The translations under genes were made by a program, and so were the position numbers. Under the pieces are notes generated by a model. It was given only the letters and a program-made list of their open reading frames with translations. It was not told the DNA's origin and did not search any database. This document shows, one piece after another, positions 47,560 to 59,469 of a stretch of 64,000 nucleotides of DNA; within the stretch, counting starts at the first letter, position 1, and every line of letters begins with the position of its first letter. The stretch is from Urechis unicinctus (taxonomy: Eukaryota; Annelida; Polychaeta; Xenopneusta; Urechidae): assembly GCA_034190875.2 (NCBI GenBank), contig CM067348.1:4042904-4106903 (forward strand), in the 5' to 3' direction.

Positions 47560-48370
47560 AGCCAGGAACACAGTCACTCGATTGCGGACATCATGATTTG
47601 TTATCTCTCTTGCCTTATGATATAATTAATTAAGTGTAGGCAACATCCGCAGATGGAAACGCGAGGGTTACTCAGAAACCCGCTTCCCAATGTGTTATTC
47701 GTACACAGCTGCCGCACTTCTCATCACCCCATAGGTCTTATAAAGAATTATTGTCATTTCTGTGCCGCTTACAAATATTGTAAAGAATCATTGTCGCTTG
47801 CAGCCTAAGTACATGTCGTGCATACGTATTTGTTGATGAGTTTATAACGCCCGGTCGCAGTATTCCGCCGAAAACTGAGAGAAAGGTGTGCTTATTGAGT
47901 CATCTTCATTCAGCTGGCCTCTCATTTGCTGACGCGTATGGCAAATTTGATTGCGAATTAGGCGCCTAAACCCCAACGTGTATTTGGTGTTCATACGACT
48001 ATAAAGCAATTACTCTGCTCATCTTAATCGTCCAAATGGGAGACTGTGCTTACTGGTAAGTCCAACGAAATTACCCTAATCAAATATAATAATTTAGAGT
48101 CCTGTCAGCGTTTTTTGTTGCTTAAATAGTCGAATTTGTCTGGTGGGACAAAATACTAGTCTTGTTACAATCATAACAATGATTTAAACATTCGAATATT
48201 CAATGAGCATTTTTAACTTCACGTATGATTACTACCACTGGTGCGAGAATGAGGCATTTATCCTTTTTATTTCCTGACAGACTTCAGACGAAACTGGGGA
48301 AGGCATTGTGATGGCAACATGGCACAACAACCCACCCCGATTTGGCCAGTAATTAAGACGTTGTGACCAG
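47560..48370. other. U5-specific segment not found in other units
   Basis: Between the equivalents of U1 14.3 kb and 15.1 kb, about 0.8 kb has no counterpart elsewhere in the array. It contains a near-repeat (TAAAGAATTATTGTC, then TAAAGAATCATTGTC about 40 bases later). No frame of interest was seen. It may be an insertion or flanking DNA captured during unit collapse. Confidence 0.4.
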
Positions 48371-49259
48371 ACACTACCAGTCTAGCCAACGCTTTGGAGT
48401 ATGGATTGGAGCTGATAATGGCCACTTGCAAAAGAGTATTAGGTATAAAATTAAATAGACATAGTTTCGTTAACTGATCTCTTTTCAAAATGTATGGTGA
48501 ATATGAATTTCAAAATCTACCTCGAACAATCAACACCCGGCCATTCCGTTCTCGAGGACGATTGAAATTAGTACGATTCATCAGCTATGCCGAACTGCAC
48601 ACACACTGTTTGCTACGATGCAATTACTGGTTTGCAAAACCGGCCAAAAAATATAAACAAATTCAATTACGTTCTCATACTAACGTTAGAAAAAATTATA
48701 TCAGTATAATTCATGACCGTGTGAGGTGAAAGCCTTGAATATTTTTGCTGTGTTAAGGCATTGCACTATGAAATCAAACACCATCAAAGAATCTTCACGC
48801 TTACCAGCCAGCTTCTTATCATTAATTAGCAGCTTTATCACTCTGATATGTGGAGCCTCCTTTGTTCATATCAAACCGTATATTACTTGTGTTTTATTGA
48901 TATTACCAGCGCCAGCCATCCAGGATCAACAATTCCATAAAATATTAATTAGCTAACAGTTTTACTGCGGGTTTTTATCTGTCTGGTGAATGTTATTAAA
49001 TGTCATTTGGACGTGAGCTTTTGTTTGCAATAAAGTAAGAGTTATTACCAACAGTCGTACTTCTGTTCAGCTGTTGGCGTAGAGAATCGAGCCATAGAAT
49101 TCCTGAATGCTATCACGCTCATTATGAAACAGCCACGTCCATATTTTGTCTACCACTAAAATAGAATTTTATGTGGCGTAGATGTACAAAGAAATTATCA
49201 GTAATAAATTATCTGTGGGATCTGGCACTTATCTGACAAGAATAATTGAATAATAGTCT

Positions 49260-49355
49260 AATGTGACTTGTTTGTAGTTTTTGGACACTGCTTGTAGTCA
49301 TGGCCCGTTTCCTCGTTGCCCACACTACCCCCTTAACGTTGACCTTCGCATACAG
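49260..49355 (+). pseudogene. Leader exon E1a, U6 copy
   Basis: ATG at 49300 gives MARFLVAHTTPLTLTFAY and ends AG|GTAAGT at 49355/49356, phase 2. As in U1 and U7 the usable ATG lies at the inner position. The acceptor-like sequence upstream is poor. The peptide exon of U6 is destroyed, so there is nothing for it to serve. Confidence 0.35.
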
Positions 49356-50079
49356 GTAAGTTTTACAGAACCCGGCGTAACAGCAAATTACGACATCTAC
49401 ATTTGCCAGTTGGTATTTCACTTGGTGTTGAACAAATGGGCATTAAACCTAGGGAAGTAGAAAAATTTAATAGCGATGATCATGACCACGAATAAACTGA
49501 CTGTCGTAGGCGTGTCACTCAAATAAGGATGTGAAGAATACGGGGATAGTTTTCATCTTGTCAATACCACATGTCTGCTTTGAGTATTTGGCAAATGTTT
49601 CCATGAAATTTTCATTCATACAAAATATATCGTTTGGAGAATATTTTATCAAATCACGGTCTAAATCATATCACGCATCTTGAAGTAGTGCGTTGATGTA
49701 TGAGTGATAGACCATATATCACCAATCTGCTTTTTACCGCGAGTTTCGTCCACAGCGTTGAGGATATGAGTAACATTCACTGTATTCATTATACTCTACC
49801 AATTACGCGCGTCTTACCGAACAATCTCATCATAACGTGAACAATCGTGTGAATGCGCAATCACCACCTGACACAAGATGTTTGCCTTTACCATTCTGTG
49901 TAGGTCATACAGGAAGTTTCATCTAAAACTGTTATCAATCACACGGGATTCGACGCGGCCAAAGAAGATATATTTTTTGTGACATTTTGTCAGCACGGTG
50001 TTGGGCGAGTGAAACCTATACGACTACTTCTGTCATTGACTGATGCGAGCCAATTGTTTGAATGATAATGTCCTCATCT

Positions 50080-50970
50080 AGGCAAGGAAAAAAACTCTCA
50101 TCACCTTAGTAGGCTCATTTTCATCGCTCATGATTTTTTTAAGTGTCACTGTCACAAGACCGCAATCAGACCAAGAATTAACGACAATGTTTACGCCAGT
50201 CAAATCCCGACGCCCCTTACATAAGGAGACTGGTCGTGAAGATTCATTGCTTCAAGCTATCGACGACAATATAGCACTCGTGGGATGCGTATGGGGAGTC
50301 GCAAATGTGTGTGTTGGCTTGATGAAAACATTGTCGTTTATGAGATGCTGATGCTTAGTCGCGCTTAGCAGAAGGTCCGATTTCTCCCGTTTGTTATCAG
50401 TTTGCCGTCCGTCTTGTATGAGTCTCTCCCATTACTATCTGGCTCCAATTACTTCAAGAGCAATAACTGATTCAACAAGTCCTTTTAAAATCCTACAGTA
50501 CATGAGGTAACTCTGCACTACGTTTATAGTCATAGGCAGCTGATAGCTCCTGCTCAATACCGCGTGGCCGCTTAATCACATGTATTGAGAACAGGAGGCG
50601 TCATAAAGATCCTTTTTGGACTCACTGGGCTGGATCAAGCGAATCTGGGAGTATTGATAAATATGAAAGTGGAATTGAAACATTACTCCTACTAATTGCC
50701 CAGGTTCAATCCCTCAATCGATGTCAGGACGTAATTGACATGCAATGTGAAGGATGGCATGGCAGAGTGATGCAATTGTGTCGTGTTATTCTGTTAAAGG
50801 TAATATCGGCGACTTGATTAATACACCCCTTTTCCTGGCACATCTGCAATGTGAAGTCCGTTCGGCGAGATATGGACAGCATCCTCCGAGATTTAACCGA
50901 CCTCATATTGTAGCAATCAACTTTTTTAGCTCTATTCAAGGTAAGATGTTGACGTCATAACCATTGCAAA
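50080..50970. repeat. U6 block nearly identical to U5 40740-41630
   Basis: Long stretches match with only scattered single-base differences, clearly closer than any other pair of units. Corresponding frames (41414-41620 and 50754-50960) differ at about six residues of 68. Because most of those base changes alter residues, I read this as recent duplication or conversion and not as selected coding. Confidence 0.75.
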
Positions 50971-52526
50971 CGGAAGCTTGCCAATCCAATAATGCTTTTG
51001 ATAGCTAAATCACCATTGTTTTGATATGCTTGCCGTGATAAAACGAACCTCTAGCGACCACTCAACCGTTTTTTGTAATTCAACTGGTTTGAAAGCAAAG
51101 TAAGGTCTGACAGCATATGTATGCTGGAGAAGATATACTGCAATAGTTAAACCGCTAGCGACGTGAAGTACGTATGAGCAATTGTATTGTAAGTTATCAA
51201 TTTCCTCCTAACTGTCGTGATAATTACTACGAGGAAAGTCTTAAGCGACTGAGAGATGACTTGATTGCTTGAATTCATGGTTATACCATAACAGCCACTT
51301 CTGTTGGTGGATCGTTAAAGCTACCACGTTAACTGCAATATCAGGGATAGCTCATCAGTTTTCTCACCTATGTACTTGTGGTGTATCGGTTGCTCTAGCG
51401 TATTATGCGATGCTGACATCATAGTCAATACTGCTACTTTTGGTCGACCTAATTACGGTTTTAATTAATCTCCTATTGGTTGAAATCTTCTAAATCATTC
51501 CGATAATTTTTGCTACAATGCCTTCTCCGAGCGATAGCTTTGGAGCCTACCTTATTAACAGATTCTCACCTATTTACTCAAAGAATGACAAGGTGATAAT
51601 GCATGCGTAATCTCCCTGCACATACAGGGCGATGAGACAAGATTCGCAGACAAAGATCTGAATTGTTTGCTGCTGTCACGCCTTCAACAGGTGTTTGAAT
51701 ATTAAATAACCAGCAGTTGGAGTTATGACTAAGATGGCAGTCCATACAAAAACATCATGCGAACCAACTGATGCGATTGGATTGACCGTTTGGGCAAAAA
51801 CAAGAGTAAAATCCTACTGACAAGCACTTACCGTCGGTGTTCAAAAGGGGCCTGCAAAACGTTGACAGGTAACAAAATCAAAGACGGCATTGTAACTCGT
51901 GAGACAAGCAATGTGTTAAGGCTGTGGGAAGCGCCTATCCCGGGACACATAACCACAAGCATTCAGTGTACTGCCATATCAATGTCACACAAACCTATTA
52001 GAAGTGAAATGTTAAGACTTATATCATCTTTAGCTTGCCTTGCACCTTTTAGTAACTCGATTTTCACCTAATGGAAGGAGGCGTGGATAGGACATGGACC
52101 GCCATGAGTAGATGCTATTAGCCAGAAATATAACGTATTTCAATGTCATTGAAGCTATTAATGTAAACGATCACCAGAATCACCATAGCCAAGGTGTATG
52201 GATATAATTTAAAATGTGCGTTGGAATTGGGAAGCCTTGTTCAGAGTGATATTACAGAAAGTGTCGTCAGATTATTTCTTCCATTTGATCCCATCCGCCA
52301 TGCGTCAAATAATAAACCTTGTATAGTAGCCATTTGCCGACTAACTTTGTGCTAAGTCGTCCATAGGTTCTTCTATTATGTGCTAGGACATACATAAAAA
52401 GCCAAATAAGTAACGAACATCGCTGTCAGCTATGTGTTGATTGTTATCTTTTGAAGCAAATGCTAAAGAAAGAAAAATCATGCAAAATTCTACTTAACAT
52501 AACAGTGCTGTGTATGTTGCTGCAGA

Positions 52527-52787
52527 GGTGAAGAGGAGGTGAAGTTCTTAAAAAGAGCTTAGATCTTATTTGTAGGTCTCCACTGAAGCGGATCATTGAC
52601 CATCTTGGCAATTTTCTTCTGAAGTGAAATTTCGACCGAATGTGCAGTTCACTTTTGAAACGCAACTAAATTGGCAGTTCATTGTTGGAAGAGCAACTTC
52701 GACCCAATCGAAGATTTCCTGTCGAAACGTAATTTTTATCCCGTTGGCTGTTTGTTCGTCGAATAAAGCTTGGACCTAATCGGTGGT
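52527..52787 (+). pseudogene. Neuropeptide exon 2, U6 copy (scrap)
   Basis: Acceptor-like GCTGCAG, then GEEEV-type sequence and five or six strongly decayed repeats with stops and frameshifts. The copy is cut at about 52787, where it joins sequence equivalent to U1 12.62 kb. No acidic tail and no 3' untranslated region remain. Confidence 0.75.
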
Positions 52788-52789
52788 TC

Positions 52790-53530
52790 CTCTTTTCGTG
52801 ATCAAGTGATGGGACGGTCACGTTCAACAGGTCGTCTGAATCAGTACTTAAAATATCCACATGTGAAAGTATCACATCATTATTCACCTGATTCGGTCAA
52901 CATCACTTTAATATCAACACTTGTGCTGCAGTTTGTACACACACTACACTACTCAGGCGGTAGTCCAAGTGAAAGTTCACCGGATGTGTAGATATCTAAA
53001 ATATCCTATGTTAGGTATCCGCTAATTGCAGTTAGATATATCCTTTCTGCTTTTGGACATCGTTTTATAAATATACCGCTACTGATCTAGGGCCTCGCAA
53101 GTGATGACGGTTTGCAGGTTGCTAATTAAGTTCCAAATACTAAATAGATATTGCGTGATTCGGAAATTGTTCTAACTGCTAATGACACATGCATAGGGTA
53201 TAGAATGAGCGAGCCCTTGAAGGTTAATGTATGTTTTTAATCAAATGCCAATGAGAAAGCATACAGCCTGCGTATCTTTAGTACGTCTTAGAGCTTTCGA
53301 AGGCAAATAAGGAGCATGATATGCGAGGTGCAAAGTATATGCTTATAGCAGTTGAAATGGCAGATCATTCAGGCATGAACAATGTTTGATGTCTGCATCA
53401 TTTTAATAAGAGCTAGTTTTATGTACAGGCATGTATACTGAAATTGATGATGACAATAATGGACGACTAATTTGCTCGCAGTGGTATGCTAGTGTTGCTT
53501 GGTACTATTGGTTCCTCTGTTTGATTTATT
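52790..53530. repeat. U6 block nearly identical to U5 42890-43600
   Basis: From CTTTTCGTGATCAAGTGATG onward the two blocks differ by only a few bases per hundred, then diverge gradually. Noncoding. Confidence 0.75.
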
Positions 53531-55367
53531 GTGATCCGCGATCATCTGGCTCATGTAGCCTCATGAACCTGGAGTGTTTGTATTGCAGTTCTTAATCAAT
53601 TGCGCTCTAGAACTTAGTCATAGTGAATTGTGGTCACCAATATATGTAGGTAGTGATATCCGATTCTCGTCTGGTTAATTGAATTGCTTCTTTCATATGG
53701 GGTTTTCTGTGTTAAGCAGTTGAATGAAACATCCTTCACAACACGGAAGCGGATGCCGTTACTAGGTACTCATTTCACCAGGATTGTGCCGAAACGTTAG
53801 GCGTTTAAGTTATCTTACGGGCCATTATAGAACAATTATTGATTACTTGCAGACCAAAGAAATCGGATAATGTGACCCCGATATCAGACCGCCTTAAATC
53901 GCACGACTAAGAGCTACCTTTTATTTTAATGCTGTTGACGTTCCATTAGCATTATGTATTCTGGTGTATCGGAGTTTTTATCCATGCAAAATCATCGTTT
54001 ATCTCGCCTCTTGTTTCACATTGAGAGATTCGGTTACCTCAAAATGAAATAATGCAATCATTGGAGATAATTTTAACGACACATCGGCAAATCTATTGAT
54101 CTTGGGTGTCATCATCTAAGCTTGCATATAGTTACAGTTAAAAATGAGAATCACAGATGTGAGTACCGTATTTATCACATTGCATAACATTTGTTTGTAT
54201 TAACCACACAGTTTATCCACAAATATAAGCTTCATCCAGGTTCTTGCTTCTAAATGTTGAGATAACGAATTGCAGGTTTGCAACGCGTGCGTCTATTCTT
54301 ATTCCATATGTCTAATTAAGCTTTTACTTTTTATTGCGAATTACTCCCAATATGCGAAATTCATTTGGAACTTTCACTCAAAACCCGGAATACTCTTTGG
54401 CATATAGGTATGGACCATCACATTTGTATGTTTTGTTAAGACGGCTTGATTTTACAAAAATATCAACTGGTAGATTTTCCATGCTGCTAAGTTATTCTCA
54501 AAGAGTGATAGTTTTAAACTCAGCTTTTGAGGAAACATGCTGTACTGATTGGAGCTGTAAAAGGTTATTTGTAAAAGTTACAGACAAAAATTAATCAGAC
54601 ATAGTTTCGTTAATTTAACTCTTTTGCAAATGTCAGGAGAATAGAAATGAATTGCAAAACCTACCTCTAACAATCAATACACGCCTATTCGTTTCCGAGG
54701 ACAACTGTAATTAGAACAATCACCAACGATGCTGAAATGTAGCCATTGTTTTCTGTGGTGCAATGCCTGTTTTGAAAAAGAGGCAAAGTGTTTCAAAGCT
54801 TAGGATTAAACGATATATCTGTTAGTAATATCGTGCCATTGTTCTGACTGACATTGAATGGCTTTAAATTTAACGTCACTAATCAATGCAGAATCAGACT
54901 GAGTGACCACAATTGGATCTACGGTATAACGCTGAACATATTCACTAAACCGCCTGGGCTGATTTGCAACTATTTCATCCATGCAGCATCATAATAGGGA
55001 CAACGTCAAGTGTCGTCATTCAATAGACAGAATGTATGATTGGCACTTAGTGTGAATACAACTCTAGAAAGGGATGTTCAAGACAATATGATTGCGTTCC
55101 TATCATCCTCTCTATGTAGAATAATCGCATTTGCCCATGTAGTTTAGATGAATGCTTCGCACAATCCAGCACAAGCACTAGTATTAGCATATGACAGTGA
55201 GTGATCATACTTCAACGTTTCAGTTCATAGTTCACATATATTTGAGCAATTATTAACATAAGCATTGTTCTCACAAATTCGAAGACAGCGCCACACTAAA
55301 TTTACTATCAATGCATTAACACAGTGGTAGATCTTATCTTACAAAATAATTAGATAAAATTCTCCAG

Positions 55368-55462
55368 ACATGTTGCCTTCTGTTCCTTTGGACCCTGCTT
55401 GTAGGCATGTCCCTTTTCCTCCTTGCCGACACTACCCCTTTATCCTTGACACTCGCATACAG
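55368..55462 (+). CDS. Leader exon E1a, U7 copy (GC donor)
   Basis: After acceptor-like TTCTCCAG, an inner ATG at 55407 gives MSLFLLADTTPLSLTLAY, ending AG|GCAAGT at 55462/55463. The donor is GC in place of GT. Such donors occur naturally but are weaker. The phase matches the U7 peptide exon at 58806. The leader is hydrophobic and could act as a signal peptide. Use is inferred only. Confidence 0.35.
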
Positions 55463-56112
55463 GCAAGTTTTGATGAACAGGGTAAAACTGCAAACTCCAA
55501 CATCGTTATGTGTTTGCCAGTTGGTATTTCATTGGAATCAAGCCCGGAGATTAAACCGGTCGAGGTATTTATGCGTAGATTATTAAGCGTTAGACTAATA
55601 GAAGTAGAAGAATTTATTAGCGATGATCGTTACCACGAATAAACTGACCGCAAGGCACTGTAGACAAGTCAACCAGCTGAGTATGTGAGGCCTAAGGGGA
55701 TAGTTTTTAACTTGGCATTACCACATGTATGCTCTGAGTATTTGGCAAACATATCAAACAACATTTCATCCAAGAAATATAAATTTTTGGAGAAAATTCT
55801 CTCTGATCGCGCTCTAAATCAGATCACGAACCTTGAAGTAGTGCTTTGATGTGTAGTGTGATCGTCTTTCTGGACGGCCATATATTATCAATCTGCATTG
55901 TGTTTTGCCTCCAGTTCCGCAAACAGATTTGGCTTGTCACATTGCAGAGTTACTTTCGCAGTACACGTAATACGCTACCATTCACGCGCCATCTCATCAT
56001 AAGGTACAAAATCGTGTAAATGCGCGATCATTCGCCTTACACAAGATGCTAGCCTTAACCACTCTGTGTAGGTCATATAGAAGGCAATTCGGGGAAGCCA
56101 TTATTCATTAAA

Positions 56113-57570
56113 CGGGTTTCGACGCAGCACAAAGATGATATACTATGTGTGACGTTTTTTGTAAATCACGACGCCCCCTTGTGGAGGAAATTTATTGTGA
56201 AGTTTCATTGCAACAAGCTGTCGACGACAATATAGCATTTGTAGGATGCGTATAGGGGTCTCGAACGTGTGTGTTGGTTTGATTTTAACTTTGTCACTCG
56301 TGAGATGCTGAAGCTTAGCCGCTTTCAGCACCAGTATGGCTGGGTTTTCACGTTTGTTATCAGCTGGTGGTCGCACCTATTGTATAAGTCTCTTACTTTG
56401 CTACCTGGCCCCAAATGTGTTAAAGGGCTCGGTAAATACTACCGCACATAATGTAACTCTGCACTATGTTCATGGCCATAGGCAGCTGATAGGCTACTTG
56501 GCTACATTCCGCACGGCCACTTAATCACACATATTGAGAACAAGAAGCCGACACAATAGAATCGCTGATAACGTAAGGGTTATTAGCAACGGTCGTAGTT
56601 CTTTGTTTTTAGATCGATCCTTACGCGATTCGGTGTTAAAAGTCAAGTCACCGGTTGTTTCTAATTTATAACATTACATAGCACTAAAGCACATCACATA
56701 ACATGGCAAACAATATCAATTGTCAAAACAGCATGTTAACTATTGTTTTTAAACTGAAACTGTCATATGCTAAAGCCATATCTTGTTCGTCAATGTAACA
56801 CGTTAACAGCGGTATCAAGTATTGCTCATCAGTTTCCTCTCTTGTGTATTTGTGGTGTATCGGTTGCGCTAGCATATAATGCGATGCTGACATCATAGTC
56901 AATACAGCTTCTGTTGGACCACCTACGTATGGTTTTATTCAATTTCATTTAGGTTGAAATCTTCTAAATCATTCCGAGAACGTTTGCTATAATGCTTTCT
57001 CCGAGCTGTTCTGGTGGATCAGTGTGAGAGTGGACGGCGTTGTTGGATTGTGGTGTTGCCTACACACGATAGCAGGAACGATAATAACCTATGTATGCGG
57101 TACGCCATTATTGGAGGCATAACAACTGTCGGGGTGTAATCATGTGAGCAGCATAAACGTCAGATTTAAACACAAATAGCACAGCCCCTTCTCTGTTCTG
57201 TCCAGCACCTGATGTTATTCGCAACTTACTGTGTTGTAACCATTACATTGTGCGGACCGTTTTGAGCGTCTGGTGCTCACGTGACAGACAGAGCGTTATC
57301 ATGCTTGATGTTCGTTACGCCACATGGTGTCTCGGCGCCATGGCCAACTGCCACCCCCACCTACAATGAAAGGTTTACAATACAGGCGCATTCACGAAAG
57401 CGGCAGTTAAAACAGTGCATGTTCATTTGAAAACGACAGCTGCTCCATTGTCCCTTCGCTAGAGACAGTGTGGCACAATGTATAATAACGTTGTTGGAAT
57501 CCTATCCCGTTACAATTATATAATTTCATTTGTATGCAATGTACAATCAATCTGGATTAACACCTTTATG
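56113..57570. other. U7 noncoding segment
   Basis: This is the equivalent of U1 6.7-8.85 kb. It includes a strongly conserved stretch at about 57000-57180 (TCAGTGTGAGAGTGGA..GGCGTTG, GCCTACACACGATAGCAGG) shared with U3 (27575) and U4 (35785). No gene is supported. Confidence 0.45.
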
Positions 57571-58400
57571 GCTATTTCCTTTTTTTTTACACGACAATAA
57601 TACAAAAAACATAGAAAACAAAGAGTATTTTCTAGGAATATTTACCAAAGGCATTCGACACAGTTAACCATAATATATTGCTATCAAAATGAGAGTATTA
57701 TAGAAAGAGAGGCAAAGTGTAAGACTGTTTAAAACGTTGTCTTCTACGGCGAAAACAATTTGTACAATGGTACCATATGAAACAATGAGGAGATAATATG
57801 TGGTGTACAACAAGGTTCAATCCATCGCCCACTGTTATTTCTATTGCATACTAATAATCTCCCAAGTGTTTCAAACACCCTTAAACACAATAATGTTCGA
57901 TGAGGATACAAACATACTCATTAACCATAAAAAAATAGCAGACCCAGAGACGGTCACAAACAATGAAATTGGAAAGAATTATGATTGGTTGAGAATGAGC
58001 AAATTATCACTGAACATAAAAAATAATCATGCAATTTTACGTTTGAGCCTATCCATCAATAGCGTTATTATAGAATTTGTTGAACAATCTAGATTTTTAG
58101 GGGTTATTATTGACAAAACGTTACAGTGGAAACGTTATGTTCAGCAAATAGCAGCAAAAAATGCAAACAGAACTGATGCTGATTTCACACTGCTAGCAAG
58201 AAGTCGCAGCCTTTTGTATATGCCTAGCTTTCCACTAACTTGCCGACAACTATTCATCATGCACAAGCCTTTAAACGAGAATAATTGTTAGATATAAGAA
58301 AGTTGGAGGTCGTTTGAGTGGGACAATTTATCAATTCGGCTGTACACCTTCAATAATAATTTCAATACATTGTGAAGTAAGTGTCGTTTTCCAATTAGCA
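57570..58400 (+). mobile_element. Decayed non-LTR retrotransposon, reverse-transcriptase region
   Basis: Motif A is recognisable at 57651-57690 (AFDTVNHNILLSK). Downstream a 163-codon frame (57800-58291) holds a degraded active-site block, FDEDTN in place of the usual F-A-D-D-T-N, then YDWLRMSKLSLNI, IEFVEQSRFLGVIID and LQWKRYVQQI. These are hallmarks of CR1/Jockey-type LINE polymerases. Frameshifts separate motif A from the rest, and endonuclease and 5' parts are missing. It occupies the place where U1 has its signal-peptide exon and intron, and pieces of the same insertion persist in U1 and U3. Confidence 0.85.
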
Positions 58401-58805
58401 TTAATATTTCTGCAAAATCGTAACAGGCATTGCAGCTCGTGAGACAAGCTATGTACAAAGGCTGCGCGAAACGCCTATCCCAGGACGCATTACTGCAAGC
58501 ATTCAGTGTACTGCCATATAAATGTCACACAAACCTCTTAGAAGTAAAAATGTATGACTTATATTATCGTTGCCATATGGTTATTCTGGTATGTTCGTAT
58601 TGTAATCAACTGATGCTTGTATAGTAGCCATTTGCCGACTGACTTCATGAAGTTTTTCTACCATGTGCTAGGACATACATGAAAAGCCTATTAAGTAACG
58701 AGCATCGCTGTCAGAGAAGTGTTGTTATCTGTTGAATCAAATGTCAAAGCAACACATTCTTGCAAACGTCTACTTACAATAACAGCTCTGTGTATGGTGT
58801 TTTAG

Positions 58806-59349
58806 AGGTGAAGAAGAGGAGGAGAGGAACTTTGATCGCATAGGAAGCTCACTGCTCAAAATGGGCTTCGACCCCATTGGTAGCTCTCTGCTGAAGCGAA
58901 ACATTGGCCCTATTGGCAGTTCTCTTCTGAAGAGGTATTTCGACCCGATTGGCCGTTCCCTTCTGAAACGTTATTTCGATCATATTGGCAGCTCGCACCT
59001 CAAAGGAAGCCATGACCCAATCGGTAGTTCCTTGCTGAAGCGCAACTTCGACCCAATTGGCAGTTCTCTATTGAAACATAATTTCGATCCTATTGGCAGC
59101 TTGCTCCTCAAACGAAACTTTGACGCAATCGGTAGTTCCTTGCTGAAACGCAACTTTGACCCCATTGGCAGTTCATGGCTGAAGCGCAGCTTGGACCCAA
59201 TCGGCAGCTCTCTCTTGAAGAGGAACTTTGATCCAATAGGCGGCTCCCTTCTGAAACGCAACTTGGACTCAAATTGCACCTCCCTTTGGAGACGCAACTT
59301 CGATCGAGTTGATAGTTCCCTCTTGCAACAAGGTCATGCTTGCAATTAA
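58806..59349 (+). pseudogene. Neuropeptide exon 2, U7 copy (14 repeats in open frame)
   Basis: Acceptor GGTGTTTTAG ends at 58805. The frame GEEEEER is followed by 14 uninterrupted 36-base repeats (58828-59331) and ends GHACN-stop. In U1 the tail continues at this point; here GAA has become TAA. The remaining tail sequence is still present to about 59466, in broken form. Peptides include NFDRIGSSLL, NIGPIGSSLL, YFDPIGRSLL, NFDAIGSSLL, NFDPIGSSWL and SLDPIGSSLL. Some cleavage sites are lost (KM, KG, KH, QQ). An open frame of 181 codons without an indel suggests recent loss or continued expression. U7 lacks the U1-type signal exon but has an E1a copy about 3.3 kb upstream in the right phase. Confidence 0.6.
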
Positions 59350-59469
59350 GAAGATTTTAAGAACGACATCTTCAGAAAGCATGCGAATAGGGATATAGAA
59401 AACGACATGAATAACCAAAGGCAGCAATTGGACGCGTTGGCCGATGGCGTAATTGATCGTGAATTGAAG

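Larger units (their letters stand above)
39961..48840 (+). repeat. Tandem array unit U5 (composite of two partial units)
   Basis: E1a is deleted: the sequence jumps at about 40390 from GATCTGGCACT to the segment that normally follows the leader region. A peptide-exon scrap with attached 3' untranslated region (about 41845-42330) is followed by a second scrap with a good acceptor (43925-44135). Sequence equivalent to U1 12.8 kb occurs twice (43.1 and 46.26 kb). This suggests two units collapsed by deletion. It also carries the MITE-like element (46389-46610) and a unit-specific segment (about 47560-48370). Confidence 0.75.
48841..55329 (+). repeat. Tandem array unit U6 (about 6.5 kb)
   Basis: It carries E1a with an in-frame ATG and GTAAGT donor (about 49260-49355) and a badly decayed peptide exon (52527-52787). 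Large parts, at about 50.08-50.97 kb and 52.79-53.53 kb, are nearly identical to U5, so these two units share a recent duplication or exchange. Confidence 0.8.

Noticed and set aside
50754..50960. 68-codon frame shared with 41414-41620, ending near TTCAAG|GTAAGAT
   Set aside because: U5 and U6 are recent duplicates, most differences change residues, and U1 and U2 counterparts are disrupted. A 5' untranslated exon remains possible but unsupported.
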